The notes: a model not told the origin generated them from the sequence alone. 64,000 bases of DNA from Sinohyriopsis cumingii (GCA_028554795.2 CM068839.1:86139540-86203539), one strand, 5' to 3'; positions 38,401 through 45,668 are shown, numbered from the stretch's first letter. Numbers and translations are program-made.

Positions 38401-39030
38401 CCAATTCATTTTAGGGGAAATAAGAAAAGGAATTCTGAAAGGAAGATTTCTAAACAAATTACAGTCAATTATTAGATTTATATAGATATGAAAATGGAAA
38501 ATTCAGCTTGAAGAACTAAGAAACAAGAAAATATAAGGAATGCTTGAAGTTTCCAAAGTAAGCAAGCTGAAGGTGGAAAATGATATAGACATTTCCGGCA
38601 AACAATCATTACATTTTATTTACATGAGTGTCTGGTCAATTTTCTGCAACAATGTAGCATGTAACAGCAAACTGAGCCTTGTCAGGGGAGGTAATACAGA
38701 CAGTAATTGTAGACAAATCTACCCCAATTAATGTTAACAGTAAATTTAGGAATTCTTTTGAGGTAAATTTTACCGGAAAAACTGGCTTCTAATCTACACA
38801 TAATGTTATATAAAAAAATATTTTTTAAATATATTTTGATGATTTTGTCCAGAATTTACCTTTGGTGAGACTGGGACCTGGTTATTGACAATGAACATGA
38901 TGCTTTTTTAAACTTTTTTGCAGGTGGTCCAGTTGATCTTGTTAGTAGACGAGTTTTGTGTGCCTCCAGCAAGGCCATAGTGGGCCAGATATCTGCTATT
39001 GTGGAACATATAGACCTAGAGAGGGACTAG
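4488..39030 (+). CDS. IMPA1: Inositol monophosphatase (IMPA1-like), eight coding exons
   Basis: The enzyme hydrolyses myo-inositol monophosphates to inositol plus phosphate, a Mg-dependent cytosolic step that supplies inositol for phosphoinositide signalling. The coding exons are 4488-4550, 14255-14388, 19718-19822, 23496-23541, 30112-30220, 31415-31520, 37865-38016 and 38924-39030. Together they give 822 nt, or 273 residues plus stop, close to the usual length of about 277. All introns are GT-AG and every split codon rejoins in phase. The family metal-site motifs are present: G-E-E at residues 69-71, W-I-V-D-P-I-D-G-T at 87-95 with Asp90 and Asp93, and W-D-I-A-A-G at 218-223 with Asp219. No stop or frameshift was seen, so this is probably functional. 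The lineage-specific paralogue (IMPA1 versus IMPA2) is by resemblance only. Confidence 0.93.
5046..5170. mobile_element. Relic related to the mariner-type MITE at 29.8 kb
   Basis: Contains CAGTACAACCTGTTAAGAGA and CTCTCAAGACAGGTGGTCTC. These match the repeated CCTGTC-TTGAGAGACCA theme of the element at 29752-29936. Ends are not clear. Confidence 0.4.
6282..6379. repeat. Inverted repeat, arms of about 41 bp (hairpin MITE)
   Basis: The left arm at 6282-6322 begins TAGTCTGGTTCCCTGCTTC. The right arm at 6338-6379 is its reverse complement with a handful of differences, around a 15-base loop. This is typical of a small foldback/MITE relic inside intron 1. Confidence 0.75.
8460..8494. repeat. (GT)n microsatellite
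   Basis: About 17 GT units in an uninterrupted run inside intron 1. Confidence 0.95.
10342..10600 (+). mobile_element. tRNA-derived SINE, family 1, copy 1
   Basis: The 5' part carries an RNA polymerase III B-box-like GGTTTGATCCCC near 10372. It is followed by a body shared with the copy at 15035-15320 on the other strand: AGTCATACCAAAGACTTA, AATGGTACTAACAGC, GGACTGGTCAG, and TGGTGTCAGGATAAT. The tail ends GCGATATGACTGAA. The A-box half is missing, so this copy is 5'-truncated. Confidence 0.75.
12760..13500 (+). pseudogene. DIRS-like tyrosine recombinase fossil
   Basis: Pieces in shifting frames resemble the tyrosine recombinase of DIRS-type retroelements, which integrates circular element DNA. 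Near 12835-12890 is a segment ending S-T-V-K-G-Y-Q-A. Near 12965-13010 is [11 protein letters not shown] followed by a stop where a second Arg is expected. Near 13180 is L-P-V-K-G-S. Near 13307-13435 is the H-x-x-R box, reading K-A-H-E-V with TGA in place of the Arg codon, followed by A-I-S-W-A-Y-F and the catalytic-tyrosine stretch N-T-F-S-S-F-Y-L-R. Both lost Arg codons read TGA, as expected from CGA decay. Old and inactive. The serine-rich ORF at 12522-12746 may belong to it, but I cannot show that. Confidence 0.6.
14255..14388 (+). CDS. IMPA1: IMPA1-like coding exon 2
   Basis: Acceptor TTTTTTAG ends at 14254 and donor GTATGT starts at 14389. Encodes residues 22-65 plus two bases of codon 66, including the D-L-V-T-E-T-D-Q segment that is conserved in the family. 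Confidence 0.9.
15035..15320 (-). mobile_element. tRNA-derived SINE, family 1, copy 2
   Basis: Read on the reverse strand, the 5' end has an A-box-like GGCCTAGTGGTTAGTACG and a B-box GGTTCGATCC, the internal promoter of tRNA-derived SINEs. The body matches the copy at 10342-10600: CATACCAAAGACTTAC, GGACTGGTCGG, TGGTGTCAGGATAATG. It then runs to GCGATATGACTGAA. This copy keeps the tRNA head and has an extra internal repeat of the GGTGTCAGGATAATG segment. Confidence 0.8.
17163..17755. repeat. 26-bp minisatellite (CAATTGATGGCAAAAAGGAC...)
   Basis: About 22 tandem units with core CAATTGATGGCAAAAAGGAC, then AGTGAA or AATGAA. A few units are shortened or lengthened by 1-3 bases. The 3'-most units degenerate into A-rich sequence. 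All three reverse frames stay open because of the repeat, which is an artefact. It lies in intron 2 of the IMPA1-like gene. Confidence 0.95.
19718..19822 (+). CDS. IMPA1: IMPA1-like coding exon 3 (metal site 1)
   Basis: Acceptor AAAATAG ends at 19717 and donor GTATGT starts at 19823. Encodes residues 67-100 with both key metal-binding stretches, G-E-E (69-71) and D-P-I-D-G-T (90-95). Residue 96 is Met where Thr is common, which is a non-catalytic position. Confidence 0.93.
19975..20330. repeat. Degenerate minisatellite (ATGACTCA / ATCATTATAATATGAC theme)
   Basis: About a dozen loose repeats of a 22-28-base unit built on GACTCACTCTGGGCATCATTAT, with many substitutions and indels. Old tandem array. 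Confidence 0.6.
21704..21882. mobile_element. pogo/mariner-like MITE (about 180 bp)
   Basis: The right end reads inward as TACAGTCAACTCTACTTATATGCAT on the reverse strand, and the left end as AAGTCGGCTCGACTTAAATGCAT. These are matching imperfect terminal inverted repeats. The inside repeats the CTTAAATGCATA theme. A TA duplication at the right end is consistent with the Tc1/mariner/pogo group. No coding sequence. Confidence 0.55.
22020..23200 (+). pseudogene. Unrecognised ORF-bearing stretch, possibly retroelement-derived
   Basis: Open segments at 22023-22216 and 22556-23200 (214 codons) are Ser/Thr/Pro-rich with no motif I recognise. A direct repeat of about 50 bp (CCATTCCATTTCTGTTGTGGAACAG-type) occurs near 22247 and 22303. 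The base composition is less AT-rich than the surrounding intron. It could be a degraded gag-like region of an inserted element, or chance. It is not spliced into the IMPA1-like message in any way I can see. Confidence 0.25.
23496..23541 (+). CDS. IMPA1: IMPA1-like coding exon 4
   Basis: A 46-nt exon between TTTATTTTCAG and GTAAAC. It completes Gly101 and encodes residues 102-116, [15 protein letters not shown], matching the family strand after the D-P-I-D-G motif. Confidence 0.88.
24181..24337. repeat. 31-bp tandem repeat, 5 copies
   Basis: Units start at 24181, 24212, 24243, 24274 and 24305, with core TAGATATCCAAATAATGGGG. The last two units share an A-to-G change (TATCCGAATAATGG), so the array grew from within. 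Confidence 0.95.
24460..24610. repeat. Near-perfect long inverted repeat (69-bp arms, 13-nt loop)
   Basis: The arm at 24460-24528 is the reverse complement of 24542-24610 with a single mismatch (CAGTCATATG against CAGCCATATG, a G-U pair in RNA). The loop is ATTAATTGTTTGG. Transcribed as part of intron 4, it would fold into a long hairpin. No coding sequence and no clear target duplication at its edges. Confidence 0.95.
26380..27450 (+). pseudogene. hAT-like transposase fossil, copy A
   Basis: Homologous at DNA level to 40905-42570: ATGGCTGTTAAACTAAAC near 26424, GCATTATGGAACAGA near 27010, and TTCAGACAGCAG near 27230. The 3' part, in shifting frames (27230-27440), resembles the C-terminal dimerisation region of hAT-type or ZNF862-like proteins: F-S-A-Q-N-N-I-type segment, [13 protein letters not shown], then [14 protein letters not shown]. 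Many frameshifts and stops. Family assignment comes from these short motifs only. Confidence 0.45.
29440..29590 (+). mobile_element. tRNA-derived SINE fragment
   Basis: Contains an A-box-like GTAGCTCAGTTGACGGAGC and a B-box-like GGGCTTGAGACTGCC at tRNA-like spacing, followed by a GGTGTGCCCTTGGGAAGGAC body. Single copy in the window, too degenerate to be a tRNA gene. Confidence 0.5.
29752..29936. mobile_element. Tc1/mariner-type MITE (about 185 bp)
   Basis: The left end reads TACAGTAAAACCTGTCTTG. The right end, reverse complemented, reads TACAGTAGAACTTGTCTTG, a terminal inverted repeat of about 27 bp flanked by TA. The inside has further GACCACCTGTCTTGAGAGACCA repeats. A relic of the same theme is at 5046-5170. 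Confidence 0.75.
30112..30220 (+). CDS. IMPA1: IMPA1-like coding exon 5
   Basis: Acceptor TTTGTTTCAG ends at 30111 and donor GTAACT starts at 30221. Encodes residues 117-152, with I-V-V-G-I-V-H-C-P and the K-G-Q-G-A-x-C-N-G turn typical of the family. Confidence 0.92.
30221..31414. other. IMPA1-like intron 5 (1.2 kb)
   Basis: AT-rich, no gene. Contains MITE family copy 2 (31068-31230). Confidence 0.7.
31068..31230. mobile_element. Short MITE-like element, copy 2
   Basis: The right end is GTTTGCAGTTGGACTC, as in the copy at 4076-4239. The left end CCAACAACTGCACACA is degenerate. The internal GATCTGCC and GCACTACGATAAGGCAGATC form a small hairpin. Confidence 0.45.
31415..31520 (+). CDS. IMPA1: IMPA1-like coding exon 6
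   Basis: Acceptor TTTCTTTCTCCAG ends at 31414 and donor GTAAGG starts at 31521. Encodes the end of codon 153 to residue 187. This is the variable middle region ([10 protein letters not shown]) followed by L-K-I-I-Q-S-S-H-G. Confidence 0.88.
31735..31978 (+). mobile_element. tRNA-related SINE, family 2, copy 1
   Basis: Shares with 39477-39716 the segments TTTACAGATC, CATCTCAC, a B-box-like AGGTTCGAGTCTTGGGCTCG, CCAGTGTGGGTATGTGAGAA, TTGGTGGTTCTTT, CTCCACCAG and TATACTGGCCA, and a short CAACAACA tail. The A-box part is poorly kept in this copy. Confidence 0.7.
32605..32692 (-). mobile_element. tRNA-like SINE head (degenerate)
   Basis: On the reverse strand it reads AGTGGCTCAGTGGTTAGTGT, then, 30 bases on, AAGGTTCAAAACC, resembling A and B boxes. 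No body matched to other copies in the window. Confidence 0.4.
33906..33940. repeat. Short palindrome (16-base arms)
   Basis: Arms CTGTAGTGAAAAAATA and TATTTTTTCACTACAG face each other over a GT centre. It could form a small hairpin. Possibly a MITE core. Confidence 0.7.
34241..34360. repeat. Imperfect inverted repeat (about 55-bp arms)
   Basis: The left arm starts AGAATATTTGCTTGAAACGA and the right arm ends TCATTTCAAGCAAATATCTT. The centre is GGGTGAAAA / TTTTCACCC around 9 bases. Several mismatches, so older than the hairpin at 24460. Confidence 0.8.
34964..37822. repeat. 2.8-kb minisatellite (46/43-bp units) in IMPA1-like intron 6
   Basis: About 60 units of a 46-base repeat (GTTCTTGTTGAGTACATCCC, then a variant of CATTATGTACTATGGATGCT and TTTCAA), with a 43-base form that lacks the TTG of the TTGTTGAG part. 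The 5' half is dominated by TGTACTATGGATGCTTTTCA. From about 36.37 kb a second form with TGTGATATGGATGCATTTCA alternates with the first. The + strand open frames here come from the repeat and are not proteins. The array ends about 42 bases before exon 7. Confidence 0.95.
37865..38016 (+). CDS. IMPA1: IMPA1-like coding exon 7 (metal site 2)
   Basis: Acceptor TTGTTATTTTAG ends at 37864 and donor GTAAGG starts at 38017. Encodes residues 189-238 with [11 protein letters not shown] and the second signature W-D-I-A-A-G-I-x-I-V-x-E-A-G-G, including the metal-binding Asp219. The minisatellite ends just upstream of the branch-point region. Confidence 0.95.
38017..38923. other. IMPA1-like intron 7, with a relic of exon 7's 3' end
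   Basis: 38073-38150 resembles 37966-38040: CATTGTGCAGGGATCTG against AATTGTGCAGGAAGCTG, then GTTGTAGATCCCAGAGGCAAG against GTTGTAGATCCCAAAGGTAAG. This is a decayed tandem duplicate of the exon end and donor. The duplicate donor reads GCAAGT and looks weak. The rest of the intron is featureless. Confidence 0.6.
38924..39030 (+). CDS. IMPA1: IMPA1-like coding exon 8 and stop
   Basis: Acceptor CTTTTTTGCAG ends at 38923. Encodes residues 240-273, with [15 protein letters not shown] (family: G-G-x-F-D-L-x-S-R-R-V-I-A). TAG at 39028-39030. No AATAAA is seen in the first few hundred bases downstream, so the 3' end of the message is not placed. Confidence 0.93.
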
Positions 39031-39476
39031 ACACCATTTTACAGACTACAAGTTATCTCTAACTAATGTGAAATTGTTTTCATAGGTACTTAGAGTCATG
39101 GATGTTTCTGGATGTCTTTGTCTGTCAAGTTGGTTGACCTTTTGTAGGGTCTTCAAGTTTGTATTTCAGAACAATTACAAAACAAAAATAATGTATCCTT
39201 AGTATGTAACTTGTGGAATCATAAATGCCACATTCATAAGGTGACCTTGTAAATGGACAAGTTATTAATATTTGTATTATTGTGATTAATACTTGTGTAC
39301 TGTAAAACAAAAGCTGTATTCATACACTTGTGTATGTTGTATATGTTCTACACATTTAGTGAGAGAACTTTATTTTTCCTTTTATAATGAATTTACGTAT
39401 TACATACACACAGGTGTTAAAATGACATGCTGTATGAATTTACCCACTATCTGTGCACATCACTCCTATTTAAGTA

Positions 39477-39716
39477 GATCACCAGGTGGCTGAGTGGACT
39501 AATGTGCTTTCCTTTACAGATCACATACATCTCACTTCTCTCCATGTAGGTTTGAGTCTCAGACTTGGCCAGTGTGGTATATGAGAAAGCTTGCCAGTGG
39601 CTTCCTATGGGTTGGTGGTTCTTTCCCAGTTGTTCCTCCACCAGATATACTGGCCATCATGTATAGCCTATTATGTGCTGAACAATGGCATTAAGCCCAT
39701 AACTACAATAAGTATT
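39477..39716 (+). mobile_element. tRNA-related SINE, family 2, copy 2
   Basis: The 5' end reads AGGTGGCTGAGTGGACTAAT, an A box like that of Leu/Ser-type tRNAs, then a B-box-like AGGTTTGAGTCTCAG, and the body shared with 31735-31978 (CCAGTGTGGTATATGAGAAA, TGGTGGTTCTTTCCC, ATACTGGCCA). The most complete copy of the family here. Confidence 0.75.
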
Positions 39717-39748
39717 TAACTACTGCTTATACTGGCTGAAAAATGGAG

Positions 39749-39876
39749 TCCGACAGCAAACAAATCAGGTCTATCTTGTTTATTATACTGACTACTTCTG
39801 CAAATCTGCGCAGACCTAGATATGCTGGTGTATTATGCAACAACATATCTGGGTCTGTACAGTTTGCATTTGGACA
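39749..39876. mobile_element. Short MITE-like element, copy 3
   Basis: The left end GTCCGACAGCAAACAAATCA and right end GTTTGCATTTGGAC are inverted repeats, of the same family as 4076-4239. The inside contains CATATCTGGGTCTG. Confidence 0.55.
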
Positions 39877-40904
39877 TGGTGAGAGTAAATATGGTGCTTA
39901 CTAGTCGTTTTTGATGATGAACGCATCTTCGTCAGGTGCATTGCTAAATGTTCTATTTATTTTATACCATGTTACCTTTTATTAGTGCATATTTAATAGG
40001 TGCAAGTGCTATGCCAGATGAATTTAACTTGGAGTGGCAAACACTTCAAAGTTACAATCCAGTTCTGGAAACAAAATATTTATTATTTACATCCACAGCA
40101 GTTAAATCTTGTACATGTTGCATCCTTTTACAACATGCATCTGTTTACCTTGATTACCTTGTTAAGATTTCCATGCTTTCAGCATATATTTTTTTCTTTC
40201 TTTCATTAACTCCTTTTTAGCTTAGTAAGGGCTGCAGTTGGGGCATATATGCATCATCAACACAGGCCTAGTAACCACTTTTCCTTTAGAAAACTTATTA
40301 AACCCACCTACCTTACCCCAGAGATAAAAAAGAGAGGCAAAAATGAAACCAAATGATAACATAATTTAATTTAAATTTTCTGGAAATTTGTAAAATTTGC
40401 CATCAGGGCTGTTCCAGTAAAATATATATCCCCCCCCAGGGACGGCACTTCAAAACAACTTCTGTAGGAGGTTGTGTTTCGAACTATTTTGATTCTGACA
40501 GTGGAAGGTTGGTTAAGAAAATCAATTCTGTTGTGGGTTGTGCTAACAAAATGAGAAAGCGCTGATGGGGTCGTCAGAAAGAAGGGGAAAAAAAAATGAA
40601 TATATATTTAAAATCGCATCTAACCCCCCTCCTAGCGGTCTAACGTGAATAAAACATTGGGTCAGAAAATGATGCCAGTACATGAGAGTGCATGTAATTT
40701 GTACGAATTCGTGTACTTTTAAAGCAGTGATACACGTTCGGCAAATTACGTCAACGCTGCAGATATAAAAAATGTGCTTTGCGCAGTATGCAATTTTTAT
40801 TAAACTTTTAACTTTAAAAGTGCATTTCGCGACGTAATTCGCGCTGCCACTGCTGTCTCACAGCGCTTGATGCGACATCCAGATATCTGGATACTTCAGT
40901 TCGA
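39877..40904. other. Intergenic, nothing recognised
   Basis: AT-rich with a poly-C stretch near 40430. No supported gene, and small open frames lack motifs. Confidence 0.6.
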
Positions 40905-42570
40905 CATGAATGGCTGTTAAACTAAATCTAATTCGTTCATTGGCCCTGGAACAAGCATTTTATGGAGTTTTAGCCTTACTTTCATCGTGGAAGTTTTACA
41001 AATGCATGTTTCCAATAAGGGCCACACAGGAAACCAAAATGGTTGAATTACAACACAGTTTGTCTTCAGACGACGTTTTCGTCGGCAAATACTGGCAGGT
41101 GATAGCTATGATGACAATGAATTTCATGTATATCGGTCTGTTGGACATTGGAAAAATGTCACTGGAAATACCAGTGTGTGATTTTGAGCCTAAAATTGAT
41201 GTTGAGTGCGAGTCCGATGTACGTGTTGGATGGACAATATGCCGGTTATATTTATTAAATATACCCATGTCTAAACAAGCAGACTATGGGAATGTTGGAC
41301 TTAAAACCCTAATACAGCATTATGGAAGAGAAAAATCTGGCATAAGAGGCAGCAAAACACTGATTCAAGGAAGTGAATCTTTGGCAGGGTTCATGTTAGT
41401 GAAAACTGACAGAGGTCTCGGAAACGCTTATAATCACATGTATTTGGACGCCAATTTTTTTTATTTAGGTGGGCGGTAAAATTCAAAGACTTGCCAGTCC
41501 TGCTTCAGTCACCTGCATAGTGGGAAAATGTGTTGATCAGTTAGCTGTGCTGATATTTACAATGACAGAATTTAGTGGTTGAAAGCCGCCCCCCCCTTGT
41601 CACCATGATAAGAGTACATCAAAAGAGCGTGCTGCAATAGCTGGGCGGCAAGATCAAAGGCTTTGACTGGCAGCTGGGTGAGAAAATCTACTGATATTTA
41701 CAGTGCTTGAATTCAGAGGCAGAAATACCCAGAGATGTACATGTGGTCATTTATAACAGTACATCAAATAAACAATGTTTAGCTTTCATTCTTGTGTTCA
41801 TTTCCGAGTGTAACAGAATAAACAGTGCACGTGACCTCGGAATCATGACATGTTGAGACACAGACTTGAATGAGTAATTTGGGGTTCAACGGCAAACTGA
41901 CGAAAATTGTGAGATTCAGGAGAGGGCTAAAGTTGCTAGAACTGATAGTTTGAAAGGGACAGTAGCCAAGTGTAAGAAAGTGTGTGATGCCTAGCTTAGT
42001 GCTTTGAATAAGACCTTCCTTGGATCGAAAAAATTCAGACTCACTCTGATGGACAACAAGAGCTATGTCAGTGTTTTAAATAATGCAGAAATTAAACTCT
42101 AATGCAACCAATAGTTCTTATAATTGGCATAGTTTTCTGAGAGGGGACTGCAACTTTTCCTGATGGGACTCATATTTTTACCAAAATGGGAACCATGGAC
42201 TCTTAGTTTTAAAATCCTAACGAGACCTCTGGTTCAAAACTTTTCTTTTTGGGACAGAGATATCCAAGAGAGAATACCCATGGGGCCATACATGTGAAAT
42301 GTTGAAAATTGCAAAACCATAAAGAACAGTAACTTGTTCAAGCTAGTTATGCATATGCATTTCAGACAGCAGGCAATAAAAGGAGTTCACAGTCAGAATA
42401 ATATTTGTACACCGAGGAGGAGGATCATATTAAATTCAGAAACAATTAACAGATTAATGCTCATAGGGAACATCAGAGAATCCCCATACAACATAATTAA
42501 GTGTGTTTAGATCTCAAGTTGGCAGAACCACTGTGGCAACAAAAGAATAAAAAGACAAACTTTTATATCA
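40905..42570 (+). pseudogene. hAT-like transposase fossil, copy B (contains a 189-codon ORF)
   Basis: An open frame at 40910-41479 (189 codons) has no motif I can name on its own. The DNA is homologous over three separate blocks to copy A at 26380-27450: the start, the Q-H-Y-G-R-E-K-S-G block near 41315, and the C-terminal block near 42345-42450. That last block has traces of the hAT-type dimerisation region, followed by L-D-L-K-L-A-E-P-L-W-Q-Q-K near 42508-42545. Two decayed copies imply a transposon rather than a host gene. Annotate the ORF as a transposase-like remnant, not a functional gene. Confidence 0.4.
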
Positions 42571-43740
42571 TGCAGATGTATGACCAAATGATGTACATGC
42601 TCTCAATGTGCAAAAATTAAATGACATTAAACATAAGAGACTGACTGATCTGTGTAAACTCAAAGCAAGATGGATAAAATTTGTCCTGTTTGTGTTCGGT
42701 TCTTCCTGTGTATATTTTGATCATGGTGGTATTTTCTGCAGACCTTTTGGCACTTAGTTCCAAGCCATCATTTGGTATTTGTATTACAAAATGGGTAACT
42801 AAAAAAGTCTATTATCTAGTACAATATATTTTTAAGCAGTATCATTAACTGATGATGAAATTGATGAAAAAATACTTATGTTATTCTGATATATGGATTC
42901 TTTACTACACTACTAATCTGTTCATCCTGATTCTTTTTTTTAACCATCTCCTTTAGTCTTACTGGTACCAGTGCTTTTAATAAAATTGTAACTTCTATTT
43001 TCTTGCAATCTAAATATTTGTAATGATGTGTTATTGTCAAAAGGTAAAATGTGCTTAGTGTTGTAAAATCTAAAACTATTAGCAAGGGACTAAAGTAAAA
43101 AGTGAACAGAAATTATTGCCATATTACAGTGCTGTTAGAAACAACGGAATAGTTGTACAAGATGTATTGTGCACAAAGTTGTAGAACTAGCGCTCATATT
43201 GTCACCACATATTCTACTTAAATAATTATATTATTTCTGTATATTCCTATCAGTATTTTCCCAGTGGTAGTAATTTTCTGATCTGATGTTTATTTCTTGC
43301 GCAATTTTTACACATCAAGAATTCTCACCGTATCATTAAAAAACAATGTAATCTACACTAGATTGAGTTGTTTGAGAAGAAATTAATTTTTTTAACCCAA
43401 AAATCACTGAAGCTACGACTTCTTGCATTAAAGTCTCACATTAAATAACATTTGAAGTAGCCACGATAGTAGTTTAGGATGCAACTGTACCAATTTCACC
43501 TTTGGTATATCCAAATCTTGAATGTGATGGAGGAACATAGCTCCAAAATAAACACATCAGTTTTAGAACCTGTTTATGGACTATGAATCAAGTATCCGAG
43601 TCCAACTGAATTGTTAGAATTTTTTAATGTTTTTGACAACATCATAATTAGCTGTCAAATATGGAGTAAGCCTATGGTCTTTATGCCATCCCAACCAAGA
43701 CCTCACCACAACCACGTGACCATGCCCAATGACATCACAG
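42571..43740. other. Intergenic, nothing recognised
   Basis: AT-rich sequence between two hAT-like remnants. No supported gene or clear repeat. Confidence 0.55.
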
Positions 43741-43870
43741 TAATAATCGCTGTACAACTAGAGATAACATCTCTTCGAGAATTTTGATTTCAGTAGAACC
43801 GTAACAGAGTGGAACAGAAAGAAAGAGTGACAGATATTTAAGTGTTAGGGAGATATTTAACAATGCCACC
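43741..43870 (+). pseudogene. hAT-like C-terminal remnant, copy C
   Basis: CTAGAGATAACATCTC, TTCGAGAATTTTGATTT and AACAGAGTGGAACAG match the tail of copy A (CTTGAAGAGAAATC, TTTGAGAATTTTGATTTGAG, AACAGAGTGGAGAA). They correspond to the E-F-D-F-S-R-T-x-T-E-W motif of hAT-type C termini, with one stop. Confidence 0.4.
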
Positions 43871-44120
43871 ACTTCCTCATTGGAGATCACGCACACACAG
43901 AACTTAGAGTACATCCTGAAATCCTGGCAGCATCACTGCAGGGGAGATAACTTGACTATTCGATTTTATTGGTCTCTGGTTATCCCATGGTATTTCTGTT
44001 ACTCGAACATTATATTACAGTGTGTCCATTCAGAATGGTCGAAAAAGGCTTACAACCATTGAGAGTTGTTTAAGGACTCTCATTACTACAGATGTGAAAG
44101 AACAAGAACCATACTATAAA

Positions 44121-44457
44121 TCAGTGAAGATAAATAGAGTATATATGGGTTTGACTGTCCCTGATTGGTTTATAATGAAAGTAAGATTTTAGTAAAAACA
44201 ATCTTTTGAGAGAGCAGCAGAGAGGGTGAACAGCCTCTAATTGGTTCACTCTCCGTTTCACAAAATAAGCCTTCCTGGAAAATCGCAGGAAAAAACAAAC
44301 AAATCGCGATTGTCTCAGTACCCGGTATGAGGCAACCCTGTCAACTAACTTAATAAACTCTAATTGACTTACCCAGCCTATCGCTAAGTTTTTCTGATCG
44401 AAAAATCGCAGCGATCGCGTCGGTGCCAAGTTGGAGACAGCGCCCTCTCTGCTGCTA
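44121..44457. other. Left flank of Polinton-like element 1
   Basis: Sequence between unrelated DNA and the ATPase stop. It is open on the - strand but has no recognisable motif, and it is rich in CG compared with the surroundings. AATAAGCCTTCCT at about 44265 recurs at about 60543 beside the second ATPase copy, so this may be element terminal sequence. A terminal inverted repeat could not be confirmed. Confidence 0.35.
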
Positions 44458-45126
44458 TTATCCAAAAATTGTATCAAGACCGACTCTGTATCGTGTTCGA
44501 GGATCATGCAAGTTTATTGTTATAAATCCATGTGGGGTTAACTGAGCCTGACTAAATAAATTTCTAAACTTAATTATGTCCATATCACCGCTAGACCAGG
44601 TCTGATGAATATTTCGTAACTTGTGAGTATTGACTCCGTTAAACACAGCGAGAATATTACAATTATCCCTGATCACTTTAGGAATTTGTGTGTACCGCTG
44701 GGTTACATAAATCACATCTGTGTTTCTATGTCTACCTCTGGAAAATATCCGAGCTGGATTGGACTGTTTGTCCAGCATTACATCATCGTACACGACTAAA
44801 CTGTTGATAAACCCATCAATATCATCAATACTTGGTGCTTCATCGATAACAGTGTTAAATTCAACGACATCGTCTCCGTTTTCATTTAACGATTTTGCAT
44901 TTTCATTAAAATCCTTAAGTACAGCATAGCACCGCTGGTCATCTACAGACGGAGCAATCAGGTACAACTTATCCCACTTGAGCCATCTCATTATCAAATT
45001 AAGTAACAGTTGTGTCTTACCGCTTCTTGATGGACCTATGATAATCATACGGACAGAATTTGGCAGCGCTGCATGATGTTTGACTGGTTCTTGTTTTCTT
45101 GTCGCTGGGAAATCAATTACATTCAT
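44458..45126 (-). CDS. A32-type genome-packaging ATPase (FtsK/HerA superfamily), Polinton-like element 1
   Basis: In Polintons, adintoviruses and related viruses this ATPase pumps the DNA genome into the capsid. I chose the ATG at 45126-45124, giving 222 residues starting M-N-V-I-D-F. The frame stays open further upstream but would run into the divergent gene. Walker A is G-P-S-R-S-G-K-T about 35 residues in. Walker B is the hydrophobic strand L-V-V-Y-D-D-V-M about 85 residues later. A downstream V-I-Y-V-T-Q-R-Y-T-Q-I-P matches the sensor strand of the family. No internal stop, and the length is normal for the family, so this is the best-preserved gene of element 1. A truncated close relative lies at 60648-61030. 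Confidence 0.88.
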   Translation of the reverse strand: MNVIDFPATRKQEPVKHHAALPNSVRMIIIGPSRSGKTQLLLNLIMRWLKWDKLYLIAPSVDDQRCYAVLKDFNENAKSLNENGDDVVEFNTVIDEAPSIDDIDGFINSLVVYDDVMLDKQSNPARIFSRGRHRNTDVIYVTQRYTQIPKVIRDNCNILAVFNGVNTHKLRNIHQTWSSGDMDIIKFRNLFSQAQLTPHGFITINLHDPRTRYRVGLDTIFG

Positions 45127-45149
45127 GTTATAGAAATATAATACATAAT
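45127..45149. promoter_or_regulatory. Divergent AT-rich promoter gap between ATPase and zinc-ribbon/PLA2 genes
   Basis: Only 23 bases separate the two start codons. They are almost entirely A/T (TATAGAAATATAATACATAA). Any promoter elements must lie here or inside the coding sequences. The function is inferred from position only. Confidence 0.4.
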
Positions 45150-45668
45150 ATGGATTTATATTGTGTGAAATGCAGGGCACGTACCCCAACAAGTGATCTA
45201 ACAATTATTACAACAAAAAATAACAGATCAGCAGTTACAGGTAAGTGTGAACGATGCGGTACAAAGAAATTTAAATTTATTCCCGCACAGTCAAAGCCAG
45301 ATAATGTTTATTAAAAAAAAAACGAGGAAGTGATATTGCAGCAAAATTAGGAAAATTACCAGGGACTCCATGGGCTAAATACCCAGGAGAAAAACATCTC
45401 CCAAGATATAATTAGTGTGGTCCTGGAACCAGACTTGATAATCAAGACCAACCAAAACCAGGTGAGTATCCAATAAACCCTATTGATAAAGCGTGTCATG
45501 TTCATGATGTAGCTTATTAAAAGTAAAGATCTGCAGCATAGACATATCGCAGATGTAAAATTAATTCATGCGCTAAATTCCATTACAAATAAATCTTTCA
45601 AGGAATCATTAGCTAATTGTTTAGTAAGATCTGCAATGAAGGGTAAACTAGTGCTAGGTGCTGGTAAT
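45150..45668 (+). pseudogene. Zinc-ribbon plus phospholipase A2 protein, decayed
   Basis: The start is intact (ATG 45150). A short zinc ribbon follows with C-V-K-C near residue 5 and C-E-R-C near residue 33 (54 codons, stop at 45312). After a 10-A run the frame changes. From about 45327 it encodes a G-K-L-P-G-T-P-W-A-K-Y-P-G-E segment, the calcium-loop-like C-G-P-G-T-R-L-D-N, and the active-site C-x-x-H-D of secreted-type PLA2 (K-A-C-H-V-H-D-V-A-Y). Stops are at 45413 (TAG) and 45518 (TAA), with another frame change after that. The combined zinc-ribbon and PLA2 layout is known from parvoviruses (PLA2 part) and Polinton/adintovirus-like elements, where PLA2 is thought to breach membranes during entry. 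Clearly inactive here. Confidence 0.75.

Noticed and set aside
40910-41479. Independent host protein of 189 residues
   Set aside because: The DNA is homologous to a broken copy in IMPA1 intron 4 and collinear with a hAT-like tail, so it is a transposon remnant.
44121-44507. 128-codon - strand ORF downstream of the ATPase
   Set aside because: No motif. It shares the ATPase end in another frame and is likely terminal non-coding sequence of the element.
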